The notes beneath the pieces were generated by a model, which ran no database searches, was not told where the DNA came from, and worked only from the letters and a program-made list of their open reading frames with translations. Made by a program: the position numbers and the translations under genes. A stretch of 64,000 nt of DNA from Actinoallomurus soli (lineage in GTDB: Bacteria > Actinomycetota > Actinomycetes > Streptosporangiales > Streptosporangiaceae): assembly GCF_024055715.1 (NCBI RefSeq), contig NZ_JAMXMV010000003.1:372001-436000 (forward strand). The letters run 5' to 3'. Positions 51,896 to 61,532 of this stretch are shown here, one piece after another (the stretch's first letter is position 1; the number at the start of each line of letters is the position of its first letter).

Positions 51896-52902
51896 GGTCT
51901 GCCGTGTTCCGCGATCCCTCTTCCGAGGATCTTCTCGCGCTCAAGGGCCGGACGATTCTGCTCCGGGACCTGCTCGACCTGTTCGGGGTCCGGGTCCGCA
52001 ACTTCGACACCGTGCCCCGGATCCAGCAGGCGCTCGCCGAGGCGGGCCTGTCCACCGTTCCCTCGTTCGCGACGTGCCCGGCCACGACCGAGGTGCACAT
52101 CGTCGCCGCGGAGGCCATACCATCCGCCGAGGACGGCGACGGCGATGGCGAAGGGGAACAGGACACACCGTCCAGCGCCGTGCCTCAGCAGTCCTTCAAG
52201 ATCGGTGACCTGCCGTCGGCCCGGGGCGACCTGACCTCGGTCCCTCCGAATGCCACGTTGGCGCAGGCCACCCACATGATGTGGATCCACAACTTCTCAC
52301 AGCTGCCGGTCATCGATGGGCTCGCCCATCTCCACGGTGTCATCACCTGGAGCTCGATCGCCACGCGGTACGCGACCGGGAAGCAGCCGACCCTGGCCGA
52401 GGCGATGGTCACCGACTCGTTGCCCATCGCCGAAGTCCACCAAGAGCTCTTCGCCCACCTTCCCGCCGTCAGCGAGTACGGATACCTCTTGGTGCGGGAG
52501 AACAACGGCAAGTTCACCGGCATCGTGACCGCCTCGGACATCACCGCGCGTTTCGAGGCGACGGCGAAGCCGTTCTTTCTCGTCGGCGAGATCGAGCAGC
52601 GGCTGCGCAAGTGCCTTGGCAGGGCCCTCTCAGCGGACGTCATCTGTGATGTCCAGCCCAACAACAAGAAGACGGGCAACATCGCGGACCTGATGTTCAG
52701 CGGATATCAGCGGCTGCTGAAGAAGGACGAGAACTGGAAGGCTCTCGGCTGGACGGGCGTCGACCGCGCGGAGTTCCTGAATGACCTTGATCGCGTACGC
52801 CTGATCCGGAACGAGATCGCTCACTTCGACCCGGCCCCCCTCACGGAGCAGAAACTGACCCGCCTGCACCAGTTCGCCGGTCTCCTCAAGCAGCTGACCT
52901 GA
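51892..52902 (+). CDS. CBS-domain protein with C-terminal HEPN-like domain
   Basis: 336 aa. Short N-terminal part and an acidic linker (AEDGDGDGEGEQD, ~80-92); tandem CBS domains (~105-225: ATLAQATHMMWIHNFSQLPV, GVITWSSIATRYATG, YLLVRENNGKFTGIVTASDI). The C-terminal ~110 residues (EIEQRLRKCLGRAL...DRVRLIRNEIAHFDPA) fit a Swt1/ApeA-type HEPN with R-N-E-I-A-H as Rx4-6H. This reads as a ligand-sensing (adenylate/nucleotide) module controlling an RNase effector, which is inference. GTG overlaps the DUF262 stop (GTGA). Confidence 0.8.
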   Translation: MRSAVFRDPSSEDLLALKGRTILLRDLLDLFGVRVRNFDTVPRIQQALAEAGLSTVPSFATCPATTEVHIVAAEAIPSAEDGDGDGEGEQDTPSSAVPQQSFKIGDLPSARGDLTSVPPNATLAQATHMMWIHNFSQLPVIDGLAHLHGVITWSSIATRYATGKQPTLAEAMVTDSLPIAEVHQELFAHLPAVSEYGYLLVRENNGKFTGIVTASDITARFEATAKPFFLVGEIEQRLRKCLGRALSADVICDVQPNNKKTGNIADLMFSGYQRLLKKDENWKALGWTGVDRAEFLNDLDRVRLIRNEIAHFDPAPLTEQKLTRLHQFAGLLKQLT

Positions 52903-52911
52903 CCGCGCACG

Positions 52912-53331
52912 GTGCCGACTCACCCGACCGAGATACGCCGAGGAGAGGACGTCACGTTGATCCTCACAGACGACGACCCGATGTGGTCGAAGGAAAGTGG
53001 AGGACACCAGGGTCCAGAATGGGGCCCGGATGACCGGGACCTGGCAGCGACCCAGGACCAACTGCCGACGAGCACCTACCTGATCCACAAGGTGCTGGTC
53101 GACCATCCAGGGCAGATGCTGTCAGTGCCCGAGCTGATAGAGCTGACGGGGAACCGTTTCAAGAACGCACACGCCGTCGCGAGCGCTCTGCAAGGTTATT
53201 CGGCGTGGTGCAAGCAGCACGACCGTATATTTCCTTTCTCCTGGTGGGCCGGCCGGAATGGTCGAGCTACTCACTACGCGATGAAGCCGAGAGTGGCGGC
53301 CCTGTTCCGTGAGGCACGCCAAGACCGCTGA
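52912..53331 (+). CDS. Small winged-helix-like protein (DUF6416-like), 139 aa
   Basis: The C-terminal ~95 residues look like a compact winged helix (YLIHKVLVDHPGQMLSVPEL, NAHAVASALQGYSAWCKQHD, GRNGRATHYAMKPRVAALF), similar to DUF6416. GTG 52912 gives the longest form; TTG 52957 follows GAGGAGAGG but at long spacing. Ten bases after the CBS-HEPN stop. Could be a DNA-binding regulator or subunit of the operon. Confidence 0.6.
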   Translation: MPTHPTEIRRGEDVTLILTDDDPMWSKESGGHQGPEWGPDDRDLAATQDQLPTSTYLIHKVLVDHPGQMLSVPELIELTGNRFKNAHAVASALQGYSAWCKQHDRIFPFSWWAGRNGRATHYAMKPRVAALFREARQDR

Positions 53332-53391
53332 CCAAAGGTCCGGCGGAGGATCTCCCGGTCGTCCGGATCGCACATGACGAGGAGGATTTCA

Positions 53392-56300
53392 TTGGCCGAA
53401 CAAGGCCCGAAAAAGGTCACCTCCATGGAGCTCCTCCGCATCCGGGAGAAACAGTGGGCCGGGCGGCTGCGCGGATATTCGCTGGTCGCCGAGTTGGAGG
53501 TCAAGGAGGACCACTGGCGGCAGGTCGCGCGGGTGCTCGGCGGCCTCTACGCCAAGCACGCCGGAACCGAGCAGGTCGGCCGGATGTTCGTCACCCGGCC
53601 GGCCTGCGTCGCGGTGGCGATCACCGGCATCGCGGCGCGGGACTACGAGCGGGGTGAGCTCTGGCCCCGCCTGTGGAAGGGGCTGGGCTACCAGGGCCAC
53701 CTCGACGACCGGGCGGTCTGGGGGCATGGGTTCCTCACCGCGCTGGAGGAGCTGGGCCTGCCGACGTTCCCCGAGCTGCCCATGCCGTACCTCGGGCCCA
53801 TGCTCATGCACACCGGCATCCCCACGTACTGCCTGGAGGACTACTTCCGGCTGATCGCGCACCGCCGCACCGTCGAACCCGGGCTGGACGCCGGGCACTT
53901 CCTCGACTGGGCGACCGGGCGGCCGCATCGCCTGAACGAACTCGACATGCCCGCCCAGCGGTTCCTGAAGTACGGGTCGGACTACGCGTTCGACTTCGTC
54001 GACCGTACCTTCGACCTGCTCGACCGGCTGCGCGCGCCGGCGCCGGATCTCGACGGGGTGGGCCTTCCGACCCGCGTCATGGAGCACGCGCAGCGGCTCG
54101 CGGCCGAAGGACGGCTCGACCTGCGGGCGATGCGGTCGGACTCCTCGGCACGGACCCGCTCCGAACGGCCCCGGATCGCGCTCGACCCGTTCGGCCGCGG
54201 GGTCGAGGTGGTGCTGCCCGCCGTCGGCGACACCCCGGACGGGGTCGCCCGGTGGCGGGTGACCGCCGACGGCGTGAGCACGACGGTTCGCAGCCAGGCG
54301 CAGTGGGAGGGGTCGGCCGAGGCCGTGCCGGCCACCACGTTCCCGCTGCTCCGGCCGGTGCGCACCGTGGTGGTCGCGATGGACGGCTGGGACCATGAGA
54401 CGGAGCTGAACGTCGTCGATCCCGGTGCGCCGATGCTGGTCTTCACCGAGGATGGCAGAAGGGTGGCGGCGAACCTGCCGCTGCCGCCCGACAACGTGTG
54501 GGTCGCCTACCCGGCCGAGGAGGAGCTGACCGCCGACGGTGAGGTCCGGGTCACCGTCGAGGGGCAGCTCCCGCTCGGCTGGAACGGCTGGCGGTTGCAG
54601 CAGGTGTCCCTCGAACGGGCGCAGTCCCTGGGACTGTCCGGGTTCCCGGCGAGCCGGCGGCCGGTACGCGGCTTCACCCGGCCGCGGATCTCCACCGGTG
54701 CTCCCGTGCCCGGGGTGACCACGCCGTACGGCACTCCCGTGCACGCGCGGGTTCCGGAGATCTGGCTGCCCGCCGAGGCCGGCGCGAAGACCGCGTGGAC
54801 GATCGACATCCGGCCGAGCGGGGGCGGTCCCGGCGTCTCCGAGACTCGGGAGATCACCGAGTCATGCACGGTCGCCGGACTGTGGGACGCGCTGCCGCGG
54901 CCGTTGCTCGGCTCGTTCGACATCGCGGTCCGGGGGCCGCTGGGCCGGGGCGCCGCTCGTACGGTCTTCATCGCCGAGGGCGTCGGCGTCTCGTTCACGC
55001 CCGCCGTCCGGCTGTTCGACGTCGCCGGCCTGACGAACGCGCGGGCCGAGATCTCCGCGCCCGTCGGCGCCGCCGCGCATCCGCGCACCGTCTCCTTCGG
55101 TCCCGCCAAGCGGGCCGCGGTCATCGAGTTCCGGGCCGGTCAGGAGTCCGAGCCGCTGGTCATCAGGCCGCCGCACCTGCAGGTGATGCACGAGCGGCCG
55201 GACGAGTCGCTGATCTGGCGGGCGGGTCCGCTGCGGATCCCCGCCGAGGTGTTCGCCGAAGACCCCGGAGCCCTGCTGGTGCAGGTTCCCGGCGCGACGA
55301 CCGTCCCACCGCTTCTGGTCTGCGTGGGAGACCAGATGGTCCAGGACGTACCGCCCAGCGGGCGTCCCCAGAACGGCACCGCGCGCTACGACCTGACCCG
55401 GATCATCGACACGGTCACCGAGCATCAACGCGCGGCACTGGTGCTCGACCTCGGCCGGCAGGTCCGCGTCGCGTACGTACGGCCGCGCCGGCTCGCCGAC
55501 CGCGTCGAGCGGGACGACGACGGGCTGCGGCTGATCGACTGTGCTCCCATCGAAGGGCTGACCGCGGGCGTGTACGTCAAAACCGCGCCCTGGCGGGAAC
55601 CGCTGGTCGTCCCGGTCACCGAGGACGGGTTCATCCGGCTCCCGGACGAGCTCCGGCACGCCGGCACGCTGTTCGTCGTGCTTCAGGTGGACGATCCGTG
55701 GACACCCGCCGAATGGCCGGACTGGCCGGAGAAGTTCATGCCCTCCGTGGGCGACGGGTACCTGATCGGCGATGACGTCGAGGAGACGGCGCTGGCGCGT
55801 TTCATCGCGGGCGCGGGTGAGTTCCCCGAGCACGTCGGTGACCTGCGACGGGTCTGGACGATGGTACGGCTGGCGCCACGCCTCCGGATCCGTTCCGAAC
55901 AGCCGCGTTTCCTGGCGGCCTGTGCCCGCCCGATCCGGCACCGCCCGCTGGAGGCGATCAGCGCGCTGGCCGATCTGGGGCTGGAGCCCGGCCGCACCAC
56001 GGCGGCGGTGATCTCCTCCGGTCTGGCGGCGACGGCCGTGCCGGATCCCGCCCACGCCGGCGAGGCGCGCAGGCTGTGGCCGGTGGCACCCGTGCTCGCC
56101 GCGCTGGCCGGTGGGCTGCGGGACCCCGACTGCTTCGAGGCCGCGGAGCAACAGTGCGGCACCACCCTGACGGACATTAAAGAAGGCGGCGGCGACCCGC
56201 ACGCCGCGATCGGCCGGTTCGGCCCGGAGGCCGAGCTCATGGTGCACATGGAGCCTCGGCGGATCGAGAGCATCTGGCGGGCCGCCCAGGTGGTCCCGCA

Positions 56301-56691
56301 GGCACTGCTCGACCCCGACACCCGCCTGGTCGCCGCCCGCCGGCTCTTCGACCGCCGCGAGAATCCCGACGTCAAAAGCGTCGGCAGGGGCGCGAAGAAC
56401 GTCGTGCACACGGCCCTCGCGCTGTTGAAGGACCGACCCGAGCTGACCGCCCAGGTCGAGGCGCGGCGGAACCCCAAGGACAGAGGCGGCTGGTTCGCGC
56501 TCCCCGCCGCGTCGGCGGCGCTGGCCGTCCTCGCCCGCCTGGCCGCTCGCGGTGACACCGCATGCCGCGACGCCGAACAGCTGATGCGCGCCGACTGGGC
56601 CCGCCTGGCCGACGTGGCACCGGATCTGATCACCATCGACCTCATCCTGGCCGAGCTTCTCGTCGGCCTCGGACGTACGGAGACGCAGTGA
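53392..56691 (+). CDS. Large protein of unknown family upstream of DUF1998 helicase, 1099 aa
   Basis: TTG 53392 was chosen because GAGGAGG lies 6 nt before it; ATG 53374 would overlap that site. N-terminal region (~1-215) is helical with RLRGYSLVAELEVKEDHW, YLGPMLMHTGIPTYCLEDYF and RFLKYGSDYAFDFVDR. The middle (~260-720) is beta-rich with Ig/fibronectin-like strands. The C-terminal part is helical (~780-1099). No catalytic motif is recognised. It is coupled to the helicase by GTGA overlap. The pair (about 1100-aa protein plus DUF1998 helicase) resembles Druantia type III (DruH-DruE) in size and order; I cannot confirm homology. Confidence 0.7.
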   Translation: MAEQGPKKVTSMELLRIREKQWAGRLRGYSLVAELEVKEDHWRQVARVLGGLYAKHAGTEQVGRMFVTRPACVAVAITGIAARDYERGELWPRLWKGLGYQGHLDDRAVWGHGFLTALEELGLPTFPELPMPYLGPMLMHTGIPTYCLEDYFRLIAHRRTVEPGLDAGHFLDWATGRPHRLNELDMPAQRFLKYGSDYAFDFVDRTFDLLDRLRAPAPDLDGVGLPTRVMEHAQRLAAEGRLDLRAMRSDSSARTRSERPRIALDPFGRGVEVVLPAVGDTPDGVARWRVTADGVSTTVRSQAQWEGSAEAVPATTFPLLRPVRTVVVAMDGWDHETELNVVDPGAPMLVFTEDGRRVAANLPLPPDNVWVAYPAEEELTADGEVRVTVEGQLPLGWNGWRLQQVSLERAQSLGLSGFPASRRPVRGFTRPRISTGAPVPGVTTPYGTPVHARVPEIWLPAEAGAKTAWTIDIRPSGGGPGVSETREITESCTVAGLWDALPRPLLGSFDIAVRGPLGRGAARTVFIAEGVGVSFTPAVRLFDVAGLTNARAEISAPVGAAAHPRTVSFGPAKRAAVIEFRAGQESEPLVIRPPHLQVMHERPDESLIWRAGPLRIPAEVFAEDPGALLVQVPGATTVPPLLVCVGDQMVQDVPPSGRPQNGTARYDLTRIIDTVTEHQRAALVLDLGRQVRVAYVRPRRLADRVERDDDGLRLIDCAPIEGLTAGVYVKTAPWREPLVVPVTEDGFIRLPDELRHAGTLFVVLQVDDPWTPAEWPDWPEKFMPSVGDGYLIGDDVEETALARFIAGAGEFPEHVGDLRRVWTMVRLAPRLRIRSEQPRFLAACARPIRHRPLEAISALADLGLEPGRTTAAVISSGLAATAVPDPAHAGEARRLWPVAPVLAALAGGLRDPDCFEAAEQQCGTTLTDIKEGGGDPHAAIGRFGPEAELMVHMEPRRIESIWRAAQVVPQALLDPDTRLVAARRLFDRRENPDVKSVGRGAKNVVHTALALLKDRPELTAQVEARRNPKDRGGWFALPAASAALAVLARLAARGDTACRDAEQLMRADWARLADVAPDLITIDLILAELLVGLGRTETQ

Positions 56692-59600
56692 GCAACACCC
56701 TGGATGCCCTGGCGACCAGTGAACTCATCGTCGAGAGTTACCGCCGCTACCTGCGGTCACTGCTCCCCGTCCGGGAACCCGGCATCGGCGACGCGCTCGC
56801 CGCGGAGATCACCCGCAGCCCCATCCTCGCCAAGGGCCCGCTGCTGGAGGCCACGCCGCCGTACGCTCCCGGCGCCACGCTGCGCGAGCTGATCGGCGAG
56901 GGCGTCCTCGACCGGTCCTTCGCAGCGCTGGCGAGCTCCGCGCTGCCGCTCGACCGGCCGCTGTACAAGCACCAGGAGAACGCCCTGCGCAAGGCCGCGC
57001 AGGGCCGCAACCTCGTCGTCGCGACCGGCACCGGGTCCGGCAAGACCGAGAGCTTCCTGCTGCCGATCCTCGACTCACTGGCCGCCGAGCACGCCCGCGG
57101 CGAGCTCGGCCCCGGCGTACGGGCGCTGCTGCTCTACCCGATGAACGCGCTGGCCAACGACCAGCTCAAGCGCCTGCGCCAACTGCTCGCCCACGTCCCG
57201 TACCTCACCTTCGGCCGGTACACCGGCGACACCCCGCACCGGGCCGGTGAAGGACAGTCCACCTTCGAGTCGCTGAACCCGGGCGAACCCCGGCTGCCGA
57301 ACGAGCTGCTCAGCCGCGAGGAGATGCGGGACCGGCCGCCGCATCTGCTGCTGACCAACTACGCCATGCTGGAGTACCTGCTGCTCCGGCCGGCCGACCT
57401 GGAGCTGTTCGAAGGTCAGAGCTGGCGGTTCATCGCCCTGGACGAGGCGCACGTGTACGACGGTGCCAAGGCGGCCGAGGTGGCGATGCTGCTGCGCCGG
57501 CTGCGGGACCGGGTCGCCCCGGACGCCTCGCTCCAGTGCATCGCCACCAGCGCGACGGTAGGCGACGACGAGCCGGCCGTCATGGACTTCGCCACGAAGC
57601 TGTTCGACGTGCCGTTCGAGTGGGTCGAGGCGGACTCGACTCGCCAGGACCTGGTGAGCGCCACCCGCGTCGACATGCCGAGTGGCCCGTTCTGGGGACC
57701 GCTGCCCGCGTCTGCGTACCGCAAGCTCGCCGTCTCCGAGGACCCGGCGACGGAGCTCGTACGGTCCGCGAAGGAGCACGGCTTCGAGCAGGAGGACGCC
57801 GGTCTCGCGCTCGCGCACGAGCACACCATGGCGCGCCTGCGGCAACGGCTCGCCGGTGGGCCGAGCGACTTCGACGACCTCGCGCGCGTGCTGTTCCCGG
57901 GAGATGAGCAGGCGCGTGAGACGCTGGCGGCCCTGGTCGCCGTCGGCAGCAAGGTCCACGACGACGCCGGGTCTCCGGTCCTGTCCGCGCGGTACCACCT
58001 CTTCGCCCGTGCGACCGAGGGGGCCTTCACCTGCCTCACCGCGTCCGGCCCGCATGTGTCCCTGGGCCGGCACGAGATCTGCGAGTCGTGCCAGGGGGCG
58101 ATGTTCGAGTTCGGCGCCTGCAAGCGATGCGGCGCCGTGCACCTCACCGGCACGGTGCTGGGCGGAGACCGCTTCGTGCCCCAGGTCAAGCGGGACGTAC
58201 GCCGGTCCTGGCTGCTGCTCGGCGACGCTCCGATGGTCGTCGACCAGGACGATGAGGATCTGGAGGAGACGCACCGGCTCGACGGCCACGACCGGTTCCT
58301 GTGCGCCGCCTGCGGCGGTCTGCACACCACCGCGCGGAGCACCTGCGGGCGGGACGACTGCACCGGCACCCGGCTCTGGCCCGTCCGGCTGCTCACCATC
58401 CGGCAGGAGTCTCCGGACGGCTGCGCGGCCTGCGGCGCGCGTGGCAGCGGCATGGTGCGGCTGTTCGAGAGCGGCAACGACGCGGCGGTCGCAGTCCTCG
58501 CCACGGCGTTGTACCAGGCGCAGCCTCCCGCCGACGACGACGTCCTGGCCGATCAGCCGGGGGAGGGCCGCAAGCTCCTCACCTTCAGCGACAGCCGGCA
58601 GGCGGCGGCCTTCTTCGCGCCCTACCTGCAGTCCAGTTACTCCTCCATCCAGCACCGCCGGCTGATCCTGGAAGGGCTGCGGGCCGGGACGCGCGACGAC
58701 GAGCCGTTGACCGTCGACGACCTGACCTTCCACGTCGCCAAGGCCGCGGACCGCGCGCACGTCTTCACCCGGAAGGACTCCCGTCAGGAGCGGGAGCGCA
58801 AGGCCGGGCTGTGGATCATGCAGGAGCTCGTCTCCCTCGACGACCGGCAGTCCCTCGAAGGCCTGGGCCTCCTACGGGTCGAGCTCGGGCGGGACCGGCG
58901 CTGGAAACTTCCGCCGGTGTTCGGGGCGATGGGCCTGGCCGAGGACGAGTCCTGGTCCCTCCTGTCGGAGCTGGTACGGAGCCTGCGCCAGCAGGGCGTC
59001 GTCGACATGCCCGAGGCAGTGGACCCGCGAGACGAGGCGTTCGATCCGCGCCGCGGGCCGATCTACGTGCGGGAGAACGGCTCCGAGCCCTCCCGCAAGG
59101 TGCTGAGCTGGCTGCCCACCCGCGGCGTCAACCGCCGCCTCGACTACGTACGGCGGGTCCTGCAGGCGCTGGGGTCGGACATGGATCCGGCCGACGTGCT
59201 GCGGGGCTGCTGGAAAGTGATCACCGGCTGGCACGACGGGTGGCTGACCACGGCCAACGTCGCCCGCCTCGGCACCGTACGCCAGATCGACCACACCTGG
59301 CTCCGGCTCGTGCCTGCCGCTCAGACGGTGTACCGCTGCGAACTCTGCCAGCGCATCGTCTCGGTGAGCGTACGAGGCGTCTGCCCGACCCTCGGCTGCC
59401 AGGGCAGGCTCGTGGAGTTCACGGTTCCCGCGCCCGAGGCCGACGACAGCCACTACCGGGTGCTCTACCGCGCGATGAATCCCGTCCCCATGAGCGCCCA
59501 AGAGCACACCGCCCAGTGGACGAGCACGGAGGCCGCCGACATCCAGCAGCGGTTCGTCCGGGGCCAGGTCAACGTGCTGTCCTGCTCGACCACGTTCGAG

Positions 59601-61331
59601 CTCGGCGTGGACGTCGGTGAGCTGCAGTCCGTGCTCCTGCGGAACATGCCGCCCACCACCGCGAACTACGTCCAGCGCGCCGGCCGCGCCGGGCGCCGTA
59701 CGGACTCCGCCGCGCTCGTCGTCACCTACGCGCAGCGGCGCTCCCACGACCTGTCCTGCTACCAGAGGCCCGCGTCGATGATCGCGGGCAAGGTACGGGC
59801 GCCGTACGTCCCCCTCGGCAACGAACGGATCGACCGGCGCCACGCTCACTCCATCGCGCTGGCCGCCTTCTTCCGCCACGCCAAGGACACCAGCGGGGAG
59901 ACCTGGACGACCGCCGGAGACTTCTTCATCGGTGACGACGCGCCCGTCACGCGCGTTCGATCGTTCCTGTCACCGGTGCCCGAAGGCGTCTCGCGATCGC
60001 TTCGGCGAGTCCTCCCGGACGAGGTACGACGAGAGATCGGGGTCGACTCCGGCGCGTGGGTGGACGAACTCTGCAAGCTGCTGGAGACGGTCAGGGCCCA
60101 GCTCGCCCAGGACGTCGAGGTCTTCGAAGAACGCCGGCGGCGAGCGTTCGAGGACCGGGCCGGCCACCTCGTGGAACGCTACGAGAAGACGATCAACACC
60201 CTCACCCGGCGCAACCTCATCGGCTTCCTGGCGAGCCGGAACATCCTGCCGAAGTACGGCTTCCCCGTCGACACCGTCGAGCTGCGCACCGCCTACTCCA
60301 ACTCCCCGGTCGGCCGGAAGCTCGAACTCACCCGTGACCTGTCCTCGGCGATCTACGAGTACGCGCCCGGATCGCAGGTCGTCGCCGGCGGCCGGCTGTG
60401 GCGCTCCGGCGGCGTCTACCGTCTGCCCGACCGCGAGCTCGTCGGGCGGTCCTACTTCATCTGTGACCAGTGCCAGCACTACTGGGAGGGCGACGAGGAC
60501 ATCGACCCGACCTGCCCGTCCTGCTCGTCGGTGTCCCACCGCAAGCCGAACCAGTACTACGTCCCCGAGTTCGGTTTCGTCGCCGAGTCCGACCCCGCCA
60601 GGACGACCACGACGCCGCCCAAGCGAAGCTGGAACGGCGCCACCTACGTCCTGTCCCTCGCCGCCGAGGACGTGACCGAGGTCCTCTGGAAGACACCGAA
60701 CGCCGGCACGGTGCGAGCCCGTGCGGGGTCCCGGGGTGAGCTGATCGCCATCTCCGAAGGACCCACCGGCGCCGGGTACCTGATCTGCGATTGGTGCGGG
60801 GCCGGGCGGCCCCTGGACGGGAAGAGGATCACTGCCCACCAGCACCTGCTGCGGGACAGTGAGTGCACCGGGCCGATGCGGCAACGATCACTGGCCCACC
60901 GTTACGAGACCGATCTCCTGGACCTCACCCTCGACCGCCTGGCCATGCCGGTGGACGCCGGTGTCACGGCATGGCAGTCGCTGCTGTACGCGCTGCTCGA
61001 GGGCGCTGCGGAACGCCTCCAGCTCAGCCGCGAGGACATCGACGGCACTCTGCACCGGCGTCCGGGAGGCGGAGTCGGCATCGTCATGTTCGACGCCGTC
61101 CCCGGCGGCGCAGGCGGCGTCCTGCGCATCGCCGGCGCCCTCGACCAGGTGGTGGAAGCGGCGTTGCAGCGCGTCTCATCCTGCGACTGCGGCGAGGAGA
61201 CCTCCTGCTACGGCTGCCTGAGGAGCTTCAGCAATCAGCGCTTCCACGAGAACCTCGGCCGCGGTGAGGCCCTGCGGACTCTCCACAGCCTCCACTCGGA
61301 GCACGGTTTGATCCGGGAAATCATTGAGTGA
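56688..61331 (+). CDS. DEAD/DEAH helicase with DUF1998 C-terminus (DruE/MrfA-like)
   Basis: 1547 aa. Superfamily 2 motor: VVATGTGSGKTESFLLP near 112 (Walker A), LLLYPMNALANDQ, LLTNYAMLEYLLL, FIALDEAHVYDGA near 247, CIATSATVGDDE, then a long insertion with several Cys pairs (CESCQ...CKRCG ~464-485; FLCAACGG; CAACGARG; YRCELC; FICDQC/CPSC) that look like zinc ribbons. Helicase C: VLSCSTTFELGVDVGELQSV, VQRAGRAGRR near 1000. C-terminal DUF1998/MZB region: VMFDAVPGGAGGVLRI, CDCGEETSCYGCLRSFSNQ near 1500-1520. Similar domain sets occur in DruE, DrmA/DpdJ and MrfA. GTG overlaps the previous stop. Confidence 0.86.
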   Translation: MSNTLDALATSELIVESYRRYLRSLLPVREPGIGDALAAEITRSPILAKGPLLEATPPYAPGATLRELIGEGVLDRSFAALASSALPLDRPLYKHQENALRKAAQGRNLVVATGTGSGKTESFLLPILDSLAAEHARGELGPGVRALLLYPMNALANDQLKRLRQLLAHVPYLTFGRYTGDTPHRAGEGQSTFESLNPGEPRLPNELLSREEMRDRPPHLLLTNYAMLEYLLLRPADLELFEGQSWRFIALDEAHVYDGAKAAEVAMLLRRLRDRVAPDASLQCIATSATVGDDEPAVMDFATKLFDVPFEWVEADSTRQDLVSATRVDMPSGPFWGPLPASAYRKLAVSEDPATELVRSAKEHGFEQEDAGLALAHEHTMARLRQRLAGGPSDFDDLARVLFPGDEQARETLAALVAVGSKVHDDAGSPVLSARYHLFARATEGAFTCLTASGPHVSLGRHEICESCQGAMFEFGACKRCGAVHLTGTVLGGDRFVPQVKRDVRRSWLLLGDAPMVVDQDDEDLEETHRLDGHDRFLCAACGGLHTTARSTCGRDDCTGTRLWPVRLLTIRQESPDGCAACGARGSGMVRLFESGNDAAVAVLATALYQAQPPADDDVLADQPGEGRKLLTFSDSRQAAAFFAPYLQSSYSSIQHRRLILEGLRAGTRDDEPLTVDDLTFHVAKAADRAHVFTRKDSRQERERKAGLWIMQELVSLDDRQSLEGLGLLRVELGRDRRWKLPPVFGAMGLAEDESWSLLSELVRSLRQQGVVDMPEAVDPRDEAFDPRRGPIYVRENGSEPSRKVLSWLPTRGVNRRLDYVRRVLQALGSDMDPADVLRGCWKVITGWHDGWLTTANVARLGTVRQIDHTWLRLVPAAQTVYRCELCQRIVSVSVRGVCPTLGCQGRLVEFTVPAPEADDSHYRVLYRAMNPVPMSAQEHTAQWTSTEAADIQQRFVRGQVNVLSCSTTFELGVDVGELQSVLLRNMPPTTANYVQRAGRAGRRTDSAALVVTYAQRRSHDLSCYQRPASMIAGKVRAPYVPLGNERIDRRHAHSIALAAFFRHAKDTSGETWTTAGDFFIGDDAPVTRVRSFLSPVPEGVSRSLRRVLPDEVRREIGVDSGAWVDELCKLLETVRAQLAQDVEVFEERRRRAFEDRAGHLVERYEKTINTLTRRNLIGFLASRNILPKYGFPVDTVELRTAYSNSPVGRKLELTRDLSSAIYEYAPGSQVVAGGRLWRSGGVYRLPDRELVGRSYFICDQCQHYWEGDEDIDPTCPSCSSVSHRKPNQYYVPEFGFVAESDPARTTTTPPKRSWNGATYVLSLAAEDVTEVLWKTPNAGTVRARAGSRGELIAISEGPTGAGYLICDWCGAGRPLDGKRITAHQHLLRDSECTGPMRQRSLAHRYETDLLDLTLDRLAMPVDAGVTAWQSLLYALLEGAAERLQLSREDIDGTLHRRPGGGVGIVMFDAVPGGAGGVLRIAGALDQVVEAALQRVSSCDCGEETSCYGCLRSFSNQRFHENLGRGEALRTLHSLHSEHGLIREIIE

Positions 61332-61532
61332 ATCCTGGAGGTCGGCGCGTGTTCTCGTATGGCGATCGTGTGGTCCAACGTCGAAGGGCACGCGTACGTC
61401 TCTCTTCGCCGGGAGCGCGCCGCCGTGAGCTGCTCGACGGTCGAGACGGCCGTTCGAGTGCCCGTGTGGAGGCTCTACGACAGTGAGGAACTTCCGCCGC
61501 GGTGATACCCGCTCTGACCAAGGACGCGTCGT

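Noticed and set aside
54862-56409. 515-codon minus-strand open frame
   Set aside because: Antisense to the 1099-aa protein gene; composition of a shadow frame.
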